Assembly: GCA_963629395.1 (NCBI GenBank)
Contig: CAVGIV010000016.1
Coordinates: 1 to 41,052, forward strand
DNA length: 41,052 nt
Source of the DNA: CAG-791 sp963629395
Lineage (GTDB): Bacteria; Bacillota; Clostridia; Lachnospirales; Lachnospiraceae
Reading direction: 5' to 3'
The notes under the pieces were generated by a model, which did not search any database, was not told where the DNA came from, and saw nothing but the letters and a program-made list of their open reading frames with translations. A program made the translations under genes and the position numbers. Of this stretch, positions 31,408 through 40,822 are shown in pieces (positions within the stretch are counted from its first letter, which is position 1; every line of letters begins with the position of its first letter).

Positions 31408-32565
31408 TCAGTCTGCGGCATCGCGGCTCTTCTCAAACTCCTTTGCCACCTCACCCAGGAGTCTGCGAATCTCCAGATGCTGCGGACAGACGCGTTCGCA
31501 GCCGCCGCACCCAATGCAGTCGCTGGCCTTTCCGTCGTTGACGGTCAGGACGTTGTTGTAATAGTAGTCCATATTCCAGTTGTTGAAGATCCGCTTCTTG
31601 TTCAGGCACGCGAACAGATCCGGAATCCGCAGGTGCTTTGGACAGTGATTCTCCTCCACGCAGTAGTGACAGGCCGTGCAGGGGATCATATCCAGAGAGC
31701 CGAAGACGCGCATGACGCCGGTAACGGCCTCCTGCTCGCGGGAGCTCAGCGGCTCAAAGTTCTCCATAAAGGACAGGTTGTCCTCGAGCTGCTGCATATT
31801 GCTCATACCGGACAGCACCATGCGCATGCCGGGGAAGCCGGCCGCAAAGCGGATGGCATAGCTGGCATTGGAGTAGTGCGTGCCCATTTCTGCATTCAGA
31901 TCATCGTAAATCTTCTGCGCTTCCTGGGGGATATTCACGAGACTTCCGCCCTTTACCGGCTCCATTACGATCACGGGCTTCCCGTGCTTTCTCGCCACCT
32001 CATAAACGGCCTTGGATTCCACCGATGAATCCGCATAATCCAGGTAGTTGAACTGAATCTGCACAATCTCCACCTCTGGGAAATCCGTCAGAATCCGGTC
32101 GAGCATTTCCGGCTTGTCGTGGAACGAAAGACCTACGTGACGAACCTTTCCTTCCTTTTTCAGTGCAAATGCGGTTTCGTAGGCGTGACACTGCTTGTAT
32201 TTATCATAGTTGGAGGCGCTCTGGGCGTGCATCAGGTAGAAGTCAAAATAATCCACCCCGCACCAGCGCAGCTGATTCTCAAAAAATGGCCGGATATCCT
32301 CCTCTTTCTCAAAAAAGCCGGAGGTCAGCTTGTTCGTCAGGATGTATTCCTCCCGCTTGTGCCGGCTTGTGAGAACCTCGCGAATCGCACACTCGGACCG
32401 CCCGTCCAGATACCCATGTGCGGTGTCAAAATAGTTAAACCCCTTCTGCAGAAACAGCTCGGTCATCTGCGAAAACTCCTCCAGATCAACCTCCCCGTCC
32501 TTCATCGGCAAACGCATGCAGCCAAAGCCAAATACCTTTTTCACTTCCGGAAACAGCTCTTCCAT
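31408..32565 (-). CDS. Aldo/keto reductase with C-terminal 4Fe-4S domain
   Basis: A 385-residue protein. The first 270 residues are an aldo/keto reductase barrel (GFGCMRLPM, the DTAHGY active site with Tyr near 48, KLTSGF with the Lys). The C-terminal part has two ferredoxin-type cysteine sets: CTACHYCVEENHCP and CIGCGGCERVCP. This fused type is common in anaerobes and probably moves electrons between a flavin or NADPH and an unknown carbonyl. The start at 32565 has AAGGAAGGGGG upstream. It lies 70 bases downstream of the MFS gene on the same strand, so they may be an operon. Confidence 0.92.
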   Translation of the reverse strand: MEELFPEVKKVFGFGCMRLPMKDGEVDLEEFSQMTELFLQKGFNYFDTAHGYLDGRSECAIREVLTSRHKREEYILTNKLTSGFFEKEEDIRPFFENQLRWCGVDYFDFYLMHAQSASNYDKYKQCHAYETAFALKKEGKVRHVGLSFHDKPEMLDRILTDFPEVEIVQIQFNYLDYADSSVESKAVYEVARKHGKPVIVMEPVKGGSLVNIPQEAQKIYDDLNAEMGTHYSNASYAIRFAAGFPGMRMVLSGMSNMQQLEDNLSFMENFEPLSSREQEAVTGVMRVFGSLDMIPCTACHYCVEENHCPKHLRIPDLFACLNKKRIFNNWNMDYYYNNVLTVNDGKASDCIGCGGCERVCPQHLEIRRLLGEVAKEFEKSRDAAD

Positions 32566-32634
32566 ATAGCCCCCTTCCTTATGTACCAGAAACATCTGAA
32601 TGTGAATAGTTTAGCACCTGGAGCGGACTCGAGG

Positions 32635-33807
32635 TCAATGTGAATTTGTCGAGAGGTTGCACATCTTATATGCCGCCTCCAGCAGGATGATGGTCATCAA
32701 GAGGAACACCAGCAGATAGAGCGGCATGAATCCGATTCCGATCCGCTGCTGCAGCTGGCCGAAAATCATCGGCATAAAGGTGCTGCCGACATAGGCCGAT
32801 GCCATCTGGAGCCCGATGACGGCTGCGCTGTATTTTCTGCCGAAATTAGACGGCGCCATATGCTGGATGGCTGGATAAATCGGTCCCATCCCGGTTCCGA
32901 TCAAGGCAAAGCCTCCTGCAGCCACCCAGTAATTCCCGGTCGGTATGAGCACCAGAATAATGCCGATGAATTCAATCGCTCCGCCAATGCGGATCAGCTG
33001 CTTGTCTCCTAGGCGGTTGGAAACAAATCCGGAGAGGAGTCTCCCGAACATAAGTCCGCCGAAGATCAGCGATCCAAACGCGGCGATTTGCTCATCGGGT
33101 ATGCCCTCCTTTGTTCCTGCAAAATAGCTGGGCGTCCACAGAAAGCAGGTGGACTCGCCGGCACAATAGGCGAAAAAGGCAACCAGCGTCGGCAGGACGC
33201 CGGCGACCTTCAGCGTTTCCCGGATTCCGGCACTTCCTTCCTCGTCCTCTGCGGCTTCTGCACTTTTCTGCCTCCAGAGCGGCAAAGACAGAATCACCAC
33301 GGCCAGAATTCCAATCTGCAGGAAGGCAGTCCATCGATAGCCTTCGTTCCATCTGGCGTATTTAAGCGCGAGGGACATAATGCACGGACTGATTACGGCG
33401 CCTACACCATAGAAGCAGTGCAGAAAATTCATGACGGAGCCGGAATAATGGCTGGCAACGTAATGATTGATCGCGGCATCGATGGCTCCGGCTCCCAGGC
33501 CGTACGGCACGGCAAAAAGAAACAGCATCCAGTACTGCGTGCAGAAGGAAAATCCGAGCAGTCCCAGAATGGTCAGCCCGATGGACACAACACAGATCCA
33601 CTTCGTGTGAATCCGGCTGATCATGCGCGGACTGAGCAAGGCAGAGATTATGGTCATGAAGGAGATGGTCATCGATACAAATCCTGCATAGGATGACGGG
33701 ACGCCGAAGGCCAGCTGCATCCTGGGCCAGCCGGAGCCCAGAAGCGAATCCGGAAGGCCGAGGCTGATGAAGATCAGGTAAATTACCATTAATAAGAGAG
33801 AAGACAT
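32635..33807 (-). CDS. MFS transporter
   Basis: A 390-residue protein with twelve predicted membrane helices. The N-terminal half starts IYLIFISLGLPDSLLGSGWP and the loop between helices 2 and 3 is SPRMISRIHTKWI. A cytoplasmic loop near 190-205 (RQKSAEAAEDEEGS) splits the halves. It resembles fucose- or sugar-permease-like members of the superfamily, but the substrate cannot be given. The ATG at 33807 follows AGGAG. Confidence 0.88.
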   Translation of the reverse strand: MSSLLLMVIYLIFISLGLPDSLLGSGWPRMQLAFGVPSSYAGFVSMTISFMTIISALLSPRMISRIHTKWICVVSIGLTILGLLGFSFCTQYWMLFLFAVPYGLGAGAIDAAINHYVASHYSGSVMNFLHCFYGVGAVISPCIMSLALKYARWNEGYRWTAFLQIGILAVVILSLPLWRQKSAEAAEDEEGSAGIRETLKVAGVLPTLVAFFAYCAGESTCFLWTPSYFAGTKEGIPDEQIAAFGSLIFGGLMFGRLLSGFVSNRLGDKQLIRIGGAIEFIGIILVLIPTGNYWVAAGGFALIGTGMGPIYPAIQHMAPSNFGRKYSAAVIGLQMASAYVGSTFMPMIFGQLQQRIGIGFMPLYLLVFLLMTIILLEAAYKMCNLSTNSH

Positions 33808-34156
33808 AGTGAGATACTCCTGCAGCTGATGCATACATTCGTAAACCGGGTTGTCGTCCTATTTACACATGTATGCTAATCCGTCCAATGTCTGCGCGAG
33901 CAAGCTACACATTCACGCAGCCGCTGTTCGTGATTTTGACAGTAACAGATACATTTTCGCACAGAAATCTTAAACGCATCAAGTGAAAAGCAACGCTGCG
34001 GGCATAATCAATAAAACCTAAGAATGTGGACACAAGACCACATATAAAGATATGGACAAAGTGCGGGGGGGGGGTAAAATTTCGGCATAAGTTACAAAAT
34101 AAATGCACAAACAAAATTAACTGGACTGGGAACCATATATACAAAATGTGTAAAAG
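33808..34156. other. 349-base intergenic region between divergent MFS and LacI genes
   Basis: No coding sequence is seen. The region includes a 6-bp inverted repeat ATGTGG/CCACAT (34024-34043), the poly-G promoter described separately, and AT-rich sequence with a second -10-like TATATACA at about 34136-34143. The left part (33840-33990) shows nothing I recognise. Confidence 0.6.
34053..34080 (+). promoter_or_regulatory. Promoter with a ten-G tract in its spacer
   Basis: TGGACA (34053-34058) and TAAAAT (34075-34080) are separated by 16 bases, of which the last ten are G (34065-34074). The boxes fit a sigma-A promoter for the LacI gene. A long mononucleotide run between the boxes is a known way of switching promoter strength by strand slippage in other bacteria. 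Confidence 0.5.
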
Positions 34157-35212
34157 GTGAAAACAAAGGTTACAAGAAAAGAAGTTGCTGAGCAGGCGGG
34201 CGTATCGGTATCCGTTGTCTCCAGAGCATTGAACAACAGCGGATATGTTGACAAGGAAAAAAGGCAGAAGATCCTGGCTATAGCAGAGGAGCTGGGATAT
34301 GTACCGAATCCGGTTGCCATGTCCCTGCAGCAGAAGCGGACAAGACAGATTATTTTCTACTGCAAGGATCTGACGAATGCATTCAACATGGACATGTACT
34401 TTGGAATGCTGGAGGCCGCAAGAGAACAAGACTATGTTGTTCTGATTAATGGGGATATGGAGTTCGGCAACATAAAAGGGATGATTACAGACGGAATCAT
34501 TCTTCAAAACGAATTCTTTGCAGCGGAGTACGTTTCGGTCTACGGAAAGAATTATCGTTTGCCGGTTGTGAGTGCGAGCTTTGGGAGCGCGCAGAGAATG
34601 GCGGCTGCAGTTCCGATGGTGGAGTGGGACTTATACGAGAGCATGGAGCTCGCAATTTCTTATTTGAGAAAATGCGGACATAAGAAAATCGCCTACGCTT
34701 CTGCGTATCCGTTCAACCACAGCGATGGAAGGACAAATGTCTGGAAGTCTGCAATGGAATTGACTCTTGGGAACAGAATACAGGATTTTTTTATCTGCGA
34801 GCCACAAGATCAGGAACAGGATGAGCTTTCGGACGCAGAACGAACCATTCGAAGAGTCATACAAAATGAACGCTTTCTTGAAAAGGGAAAGGCAGCAGGA
34901 GAGGTTTTTCTTGAAAGAGATCTGGATGCAAGTGCAGTGATTTGCTTTAACGACGAATTTGCGATCGGATTTGTTTCTCATCTGGAGGCAGAAGGGAAGA
35001 AAATTCCGGAGGATATTTCCATATTGAGCTTCGACGGAACCATTCGCCGAAAGACCATGACACCGGAGATTACCAGCATCACACCGAATCCCAAGGAAAT
35101 GGGAGAAAATCTAGCCAGGCTGTTGATGGATCGCATTGACGGAAAGAAGATTCGGTATTGTTCAAAACAAAGCATACAGGTTGCAGAAGGCGCCTCTGTA
35201 AAAACTGTATGA
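34157..35212 (+). CDS. LacI-family transcriptional regulator
   Basis: A 351-residue repressor. The N-terminal helix-turn-helix is clear: TRKEVAEQAGVSVSVVSRAL (residues 6-25), followed by the hinge helix NPVAMSLQQKRTR. The rest is a periplasmic-binding-protein-like effector domain, with DASAVICFNDEFAIGF and ISILSFDG typical of the family. The start is a GTG with no clear ribosome site; the frame closes at TAA two codons upstream, so no earlier start exists. It lies 51 bases before the ABC binding-protein gene and should control that operon through a galactoside-type sugar. Confidence 0.92.
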   Translation: MKTKVTRKEVAEQAGVSVSVVSRALNNSGYVDKEKRQKILAIAEELGYVPNPVAMSLQQKRTRQIIFYCKDLTNAFNMDMYFGMLEAAREQDYVVLINGDMEFGNIKGMITDGIILQNEFFAAEYVSVYGKNYRLPVVSASFGSAQRMAAAVPMVEWDLYESMELAISYLRKCGHKKIAYASAYPFNHSDGRTNVWKSAMELTLGNRIQDFFICEPQDQEQDELSDAERTIRRVIQNERFLEKGKAAGEVFLERDLDASAVICFNDEFAIGFVSHLEAEGKKIPEDISILSFDGTIRRKTMTPEITSITPNPKEMGENLARLLMDRIDGKKIRYCSKQSIQVAEGASVKTV

Positions 35213-35263
35213 GTTGAAAGCGTGTCGAATGAGATCGGCATAACAAAGGAGGGTGTATTTGAT

Positions 35264-36685
35264 ATGAAAGCAAAAAGGATATTGGCTTTAGCGGCAGCAT
35301 CAGCAATGTCGGTATCTCTGCTGGCTGGATGCGGCGGAGATTCCGGATCTTCCGATACAACAGCATCTGCAGCATCAGAGAGCAGCAGTGCGGATACATC
35401 AGGAACAACGCAGGCATCCGGGGAACTGGTGGAGGTTGATTCCAGCATTTCTGCAGATATTGTGGTAGGCGGATGGCCGTCCGGCGATGATGCATTTGAA
35501 GCCGCAATGGCAGGCTTCAATGAAAAATATCCGAACATCAATGTAGAGCTTCAGTTTACGGATACGACCGCACACCACCAGAATCTGCAGACATCACTGG
35601 CTGCAGGGTCCGGCGCGCCGGATGTGGCAATGGTTGAGGGTGCATATGTGGCGCAGTACCGGAACTCTACGGCACTTGCGGATCTGAATCAGTACGGAGC
35701 TCAGAATCTGGCCAATGATTTCGTATCCTTTAAGTGGGATCAGTGCGTTTCGGATGACGGAACGGCAATGCGGCTGATTCCCTGGGATGTTGGACCGACG
35801 ACGTTGTTCTACCGGACGGATATCTTTGAACAGGCAGGACTTCCGACGGATCCGGCGGAGGTAGATGAGCTTCTGAGCACCTGGGACGGCGTGCTGAAGG
35901 CGGCAGAAGCGGTTCATGCACTGGACGGCAACCACTGGTTTATTGCGGATGGCTCTTACCTGTATCAGCTCTTGTTCCAGAACAGAGATTACTACAACGA
36001 AAATCTGGAGCTCCAGGTGGAGAGAGACGGAGATATTGACTGCCTGAACACGATCATCAAGATGCGTGAGGAAGGCCTCGATATGAACGTGGATATGTGG
36101 TCCACAGAGGCGTACGCAGCATATGCCGATGGCTCCATTGCCTGCGTACCGAACGGATGCTGGTTCGGCGGCTTCCTGAAAAAGGATATCGATCCGGATG
36201 GAGCCGGACACTGGGCAGTGGCAAATCTTCCCGCTGGAATTGGCGCAAAGAACTGGGGCGGATCGTTCCTGGTAATTCCGGAGCAGAGCCAGAACAAGGA
36301 CGCAGCGTGGGCATTTGTTTCCTATATGCTTGCAACGGTAGATGGGCAGAATGCGATGTTTGAGGCTGTGGATTACTTCCCGGCATATACACCTGCATAT
36401 GACGATACATCCCTTTATTCCTATGAAGATCCGTATTTTGGCGGACAGAAGACAAGAGAGCTTTGGGCAACGCTTGCAAAGGAGCTTACGCCGGTATACA
36501 CCACACAGATGGATGTTACCGCAGAAGGTCAGATCTTCACGTCGGTTAACCAGGGACTTCAGGAAGGAAAGAGTGCAGAGGAGATCCGTGATCTCTTTGC
36601 ACAGAATGTGGAGACTGCTACGAAGGAACTGAAGGAGCAGCAGATTCAGACTCTGAAGGATGCCGGCGTCTGGAACGGAAACTAA
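35264..36685 (+). CDS. CUT1 sugar ABC transporter substrate-binding lipoprotein, second system
   Basis: A 473-residue family-1 binding protein. Signal peptide MKAKRILALAAASAMSVSLL is followed by the lipobox LAGC and a Ser/Thr/Asp-rich linker to about 60. The mature domain has IVVGGWPSGDDAFEAAMAGF and VAMVEGAYVAQYRN. The ATG at 35264 follows AAAGGAGGG. It heads a transporter and GH42 set, so the ligand is probably a beta-galactoside or galacto-oligosaccharide. It is only distantly similar to the binding protein at 14644. Confidence 0.93.
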   Translation: MKAKRILALAAASAMSVSLLAGCGGDSGSSDTTASAASESSSADTSGTTQASGELVEVDSSISADIVVGGWPSGDDAFEAAMAGFNEKYPNINVELQFTDTTAHHQNLQTSLAAGSGAPDVAMVEGAYVAQYRNSTALADLNQYGAQNLANDFVSFKWDQCVSDDGTAMRLIPWDVGPTTLFYRTDIFEQAGLPTDPAEVDELLSTWDGVLKAAEAVHALDGNHWFIADGSYLYQLLFQNRDYYNENLELQVERDGDIDCLNTIIKMREEGLDMNVDMWSTEAYAAYADGSIACVPNGCWFGGFLKKDIDPDGAGHWAVANLPAGIGAKNWGGSFLVIPEQSQNKDAAWAFVSYMLATVDGQNAMFEAVDYFPAYTPAYDDTSLYSYEDPYFGGQKTRELWATLAKELTPVYTTQMDVTAEGQIFTSVNQGLQEGKSAEEIRDLFAQNVETATKELKEQQIQTLKDAGVWNGN

Positions 36686-36724
36686 CAGAAGAAAAGGCTG
36701 TTAAAAACAGCAAAGATCGTCCTC

Positions 36725-36760
36725 GCGGAGGCTGGGCATACAGCCCGGTCTCCGTTTTTT
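36725..36760 (+). terminator. Intercistronic terminator after the second binding protein
   Basis: GCGGAGGCTGGGC and GCCCGGTCTCCG pair with one mismatch and one G-U pair, then six T. It has the same position as the hairpin at 16165-16199 in the other CUT1 operon. Confidence 0.8.
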
Positions 36761-36780
36761 AAATCAGGAGGGAAGAACGG

Positions 36781-37761
36781 ATGGGCATAAAAAGAATCTG
36801 GAAAGAATACAAGGTGGCGTACGTATATATCGCGCCGTTCTTTATCCTTTTTGCAATCTTTGGGTTATTCCCGATTGCATATGGCTTTTATCTCAGCTTT
36901 TTCCGGTGGGACGGCCTCTCGTCCATGCACTTTATCGGATTGGAAAACTACATCAACATCTTCAAAGACGTCCTGTTCTGGAAGGCGTTGAAAAACACGC
37001 TTGTCATTGGAATCATTGCACATATTCCGATTCTGCTGGGCGGCCTGACATTGGCTTTTATTTTGAATTCCAAGCTTGTAAAGGGTGAGAATATCTTTAA
37101 GACCATTTATTTTATGCCGATGGTCACGAGTTCAGTTGCAATATCGATCGTCTTTCAGATGATGTTCGGCAACAACTACGGCGTTATCAACTGGTTTGTG
37201 ACATTGCTGGGCGGTGAAAAAATAAACTGGCTCGGCGGAGACGGGTCTCTTATCAAGGTAGCTGTCATTATCATGTTCGCCTGGAAGTGGATTGGCTGGA
37301 ACATGGTTATATATCTGGCCGGCATGCAGGGAATTAACAATGACATCTATGAGGCGGCACAGATTGATGGCGCCAGCCAGACACAGATTCTGTTCCGGAT
37401 CTGCATTCCTCTTTTGAAGCCGATTATTATTTTCACGGTTATTCAGTCGACAATCGGAATGTTCAACCTGTTCACCGAGCCATTCATTCTGACAGGACAG
37501 AACTGGCAGGGCGGTGTGAACAACGGCGGTTTAACGCTAATGACCTACCTGCTGTCAAAGGCACCGCAGGGCGGAAACCTGTACGGCTATGCATCAGCTG
37601 TTGCCTACATCATCACAATTATGATCGTTATTATCTCCACCTGTGTGAATAAGGCAACCGAGGACAAAAAGGATCCGGATCTGATTGCAGACCGGGCGGT
37701 TCAGCATCAGCGGAAGGAAATGCGCAAGGAAGCCAGACTGGCTAAGAAAGGGGGAAGATAA
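36781..37761 (+). CDS. CUT1 sugar ABC permease (MalF/UgpA type), second system
   Basis: A 326-residue inner-membrane protein with six helices. The coupling loop is EAAQIDGASQTQILFRICIPLL (about 196-217). The C-terminal 30 residues (from EDKKDPDLIADRAV) are a long, charged cytoplasmic tail, longer than in the permease at 16275. The start follows CAGGAGGGAAG. It ends two bases before the partner permease, so translation is probably coupled. Confidence 0.93.
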   Translation: MGIKRIWKEYKVAYVYIAPFFILFAIFGLFPIAYGFYLSFFRWDGLSSMHFIGLENYINIFKDVLFWKALKNTLVIGIIAHIPILLGGLTLAFILNSKLVKGENIFKTIYFMPMVTSSVAISIVFQMMFGNNYGVINWFVTLLGGEKINWLGGDGSLIKVAVIIMFAWKWIGWNMVIYLAGMQGINNDIYEAAQIDGASQTQILFRICIPLLKPIIIFTVIQSTIGMFNLFTEPFILTGQNWQGGVNNGGLTLMTYLLSKAPQGGNLYGYASAVAYIITIMIVIISTCVNKATEDKKDPDLIADRAVQHQRKEMRKEARLAKKGGR

Positions 37762-37763
37762 CC

Positions 37764-38645
37764 ATGAGATTACTCCTGATAATAGCAGCAATTGCGATTG
37801 CGCTGATTTTAATAGCCAGATTTGCACCGAAGGGGAAAACCATCGCGCTGTATGCGGTATTGATCATCGTTGCGATCATTATGCTCTTTCCGTTTTACGA
37901 TATGTTTGTAATGTCAACGAGAACAACACAGGAGATTTATACCTTCCCGCCGTATTTGACCTTCGGCAGCAACCTGCAAACAAACTTCATCAACATGAAT
38001 GATGCCATTGATTTCCTGCGGGCATTCAAGAACAGCTGCATCATATCGTTTTCTTATGTAGCACTGGTTCTATTCTTCTGCTCAATTGCTGGGTATGCGT
38101 TCGCTGTATACAACTTCCCGGGACGATCGGTTTTGTTCGCAATACTTTTGGGGACAATGATGATCCCGTCTACAGCAGGAATCATTCCCTGGTATATCAT
38201 GATGAGTAAGTTCCATTGGGTAGATACCATGCGAGCACTGATCATTCCAAACTGTGCAAATGCGTTTGGTATTTACTGGATGCGTCAGTATTGTAAAAAT
38301 AACGTTCCGGCCTCCCTGGTAGAGGCGGCCAGAATTGATGGCTGCTCCGAATGGACCGTGTTTTTCAGAATCGTTGCTCCGATCTTGCTGCCGGCATATG
38401 CGTCGCTTGGTATTATGAACTTTGTAAATGTCTGGAATGACTTTATGCAGCCGATGATGATTCTAAAGAGTCCGAAGCTGCAGACCCTGCCCTTGATGCT
38501 GCGGTCGATGGTGAGTGACAGAGGAACCGATTATGGAGCAATGATGCTGGCAAGTACCTGTGCGGTACTGCCGCTGCTCGTGGCCTTCCTGTGTGCGTCC
38601 AAGTATTTTATGTCCGGACTGACAGCAGGAGCGGTAAAGGAATAA
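37764..38645 (+). CDS. CUT1 sugar ABC permease (MalG/UgpE type), second system
   Basis: A 293-residue partner permease. An extra N-terminal helix (LLLIIAAIAIALILIARF) precedes the usual six; the coupling loop is EAARIDGCSEWTVFFRIVAPIL (about 188-209). Like the first system it has no ATPase gene nearby. The GH42 gene follows 19 bases later. Confidence 0.92.
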   Translation: MRLLLIIAAIAIALILIARFAPKGKTIALYAVLIIVAIIMLFPFYDMFVMSTRTTQEIYTFPPYLTFGSNLQTNFINMNDAIDFLRAFKNSCIISFSYVALVLFFCSIAGYAFAVYNFPGRSVLFAILLGTMMIPSTAGIIPWYIMMSKFHWVDTMRALIIPNCANAFGIYWMRQYCKNNVPASLVEAARIDGCSEWTVFFRIVAPILLPAYASLGIMNFVNVWNDFMQPMMILKSPKLQTLPLMLRSMVSDRGTDYGAMMLASTCAVLPLLVAFLCASKYFMSGLTAGAVKE

Positions 38646-38664
38646 AAGAAAGGGGAAACAAACA

Positions 38665-40710
38665 ATGAGCTATCTTTTGAATGGCGATCGTATCATCATG
38701 GGAACGGATTATTATCCGGAGCATTGGGACAGCAGCATGTGGGCCGGAGACCTTGACCGGATGCTGAAAACCGGAATTGAGGTAATCCGTATTGCGGAGT
38801 TTTCCTGGAATAAGTTCGAGCCCAAAGAGGGCGAGTATACATGGGAATTCTTTGATACATTCCTGGATCTTTGCAAAGAGAAGGGGATGAAGGTGATTTT
38901 CTGCACGCCCACGGCAACACCGCCGGCCTGGATGACGGATAAGTATCCGGAGGTTTTGAATGCGAGACAGGACGGTGTGCTTTACCGGCACGGAGCCAGA
39001 AGGCATTACAATTACAACTCGCATATCTACCAGCGGTTCACGAGAAATCTGGTAGAACGCATGGGAGAGCACTATGCAGGGCACCCGGCGATCATTGGCT
39101 GGCAGCTGGATAATGAGATCAACTGCGAGATGAATGAATTTTATTCAGAAAGCGACACGCTGGCATTCCGCGAATTTTTGAAGGCCAAATACGGGACCAT
39201 CGAAAATCTGAATTCTGCCTGGGGAACAGCCTTCTGGAACCAGACCTATACGGCCTGGGGCGAGGTATATGTGCCGCGGACAACCTTGAGCAACAGCACC
39301 AATCCTCATGAGGTGCTGGATTATAAGCGGTTTGTTTCGGACAGTGCGTGCCGCTGGGCCAAGCTTCAGAGCGATATTCTGCGCAAATACTTGAAGCCGG
39401 GAGATTTTATTACAACAAACGGATTGTTCGGCGATCTGGATAATCACCGTATGACGGAAGAAAGTCTGGATTTCATGACCTACGATTCCTATCCGAACAT
39501 GGCGTATGGCTTGAACTCACATTTCATTGAAAAGAATGAGCTCAAGGATCGCATGTGGAGCATGAACCTGGACGAGGTTCGCTCACTGCATGGTATCTAT
39601 GGCATCATGGAGCAGCAGTCCGGCGCAAACGGATGGAACACGGCAATGGAGGCGCCGACACCCAGACCAGGACAGATTACGTTGTGGACCATGCAGAGCA
39701 TCGCACACGGTGCGGATTATATCAGCTATTTCCGCTGGAGAACCTGCACGATGGGCACGGAAATATACTGGCATGGCATTCTGGATTACAGCAGCCGTGA
39801 AAATCGCCGAATCCGGGAGATTGCAGATATTCACGAGAAGTTCAAGCAGATTTCGGAGCTCGCAGGGGCTCAGTACGAGGCGAAGGTCGGCATTCTGGAA
39901 ACATACGACAATAAATTTGATGCAGAATTGGATGTATGGCATGGCGCAGTGGAGAATGCGAGCAGAATGGGCTTGTATACAGCGTCTCAGATGACACATA
40001 CACCGGTGGATTTTGTGTATCTGCGTGAGAATACAACGGCAGAGGAACTGAAAAAGTATTCCGTACTGTTCTATCCGCATGCGGTGATTCTGGATAATAA
40101 GCAGGTGGAAGTGCTCAAGGAGTACGTGGAGCAGGGCGGAACGCTGGTATTCGGCTGCCGGGCAGGATTGAAAAAAGCCAGCGGGCAAATTGTACAGGAG
40201 GAGCTCCCCGGACTGGCAGCCAAGCTGGCCGGCACAGAGGTTGCAGAGTTTACACTGGTGGCAGGAGAAGAAGCGCCAATCTATGTGGACTGGGATGGCG
40301 ATCAGCTGGAGGCAGCCGTCTTTAACGACGAGCTGGCACCGTATGCCGGAACTAAAATACTGGGAACTTATTCCAACAGCTATTATCAGGGAGTTCCCGC
40401 ACTGACGGAGCACACCGTTGGGAAGGGACGCGTTCTGTATTTTGGCGGAGCCTTTACGAGAGATACTGCGGAGACCTTTTTCCGCAAGCTGAAGGTGCTC
40501 GCTCCGTATGCGGATCAGCTGGAGCTTCCGGAGGAATGCGAGCTGTCCGTGCGTGAAAAGGATGGCGTGCGCTATATGTTTATCCTGAATTACAGCAGAG
40601 AGGAAAAGTCGATTCAGATCAAAAAACCGATGAAAAATCTGTATACAGGAGAAACACTGCAGGGCGAAAAGGTGCTTGCAGGATATGAGACGCTGGTTGT
40701 AAAGGCATAG
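38665..40710 (+). CDS. GH42 beta-galactosidase
   Basis: A 681-residue cytoplasmic beta-galactosidase of family GH42, full length for the family. The N-terminal barrel has GTDYYPEHWD, IAEFSWNKFEPKEGEYTW, the acid/base Glu151 in WQLDNEIN and the nucleophile Glu316 in IMEQQSG. The trimerisation and C-terminal beta domains follow (from about 400). No signal peptide is present, so it cleaves galactosides after import by the preceding CUT1 system. A ribosome site AAGAAAGGGGA precedes the ATG. Confidence 0.95.
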   Translation: MSYLLNGDRIIMGTDYYPEHWDSSMWAGDLDRMLKTGIEVIRIAEFSWNKFEPKEGEYTWEFFDTFLDLCKEKGMKVIFCTPTATPPAWMTDKYPEVLNARQDGVLYRHGARRHYNYNSHIYQRFTRNLVERMGEHYAGHPAIIGWQLDNEINCEMNEFYSESDTLAFREFLKAKYGTIENLNSAWGTAFWNQTYTAWGEVYVPRTTLSNSTNPHEVLDYKRFVSDSACRWAKLQSDILRKYLKPGDFITTNGLFGDLDNHRMTEESLDFMTYDSYPNMAYGLNSHFIEKNELKDRMWSMNLDEVRSLHGIYGIMEQQSGANGWNTAMEAPTPRPGQITLWTMQSIAHGADYISYFRWRTCTMGTEIYWHGILDYSSRENRRIREIADIHEKFKQISELAGAQYEAKVGILETYDNKFDAELDVWHGAVENASRMGLYTASQMTHTPVDFVYLRENTTAEELKKYSVLFYPHAVILDNKQVEVLKEYVEQGGTLVFGCRAGLKKASGQIVQEELPGLAAKLAGTEVAEFTLVAGEEAPIYVDWDGDQLEAAVFNDELAPYAGTKILGTYSNSYYQGVPALTEHTVGKGRVLYFGGAFTRDTAETFFRKLKVLAPYADQLELPEECELSVREKDGVRYMFILNYSREEKSIQIKKPMKNLYTGETLQGEKVLAGYETLVVKA

Positions 40711-40726
40711 TGGTAAATGATGAATG

Positions 40727-40775
40727 ACCTCCATGCGATTTAATGTTAGAGAAAGGAATCGTATGGAGGCCATTT
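40727..40775. terminator. Terminator between GH42 and the convergent GH3 gene
   Basis: ACCTCCATGCGATT and AATCGTATGGAGG pair (one G-U pair) around about 16 bases, followed by CCATTTT. It lies in the 112-base gap between the two convergent genes. Confidence 0.65.
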
Positions 40776-40822
40776 TAACGGTTCAGGCTGCCTGTGATTG
40801 CAATGGCAGCGCTCCAGATTTA

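Noticed and set aside
39583..40773. 396-codon minus-strand frame opposite the GH42 gene
   Set aside because: Shadow frame with Cys/Leu/His-rich composition; GH42 catalytic residues are on the plus strand.
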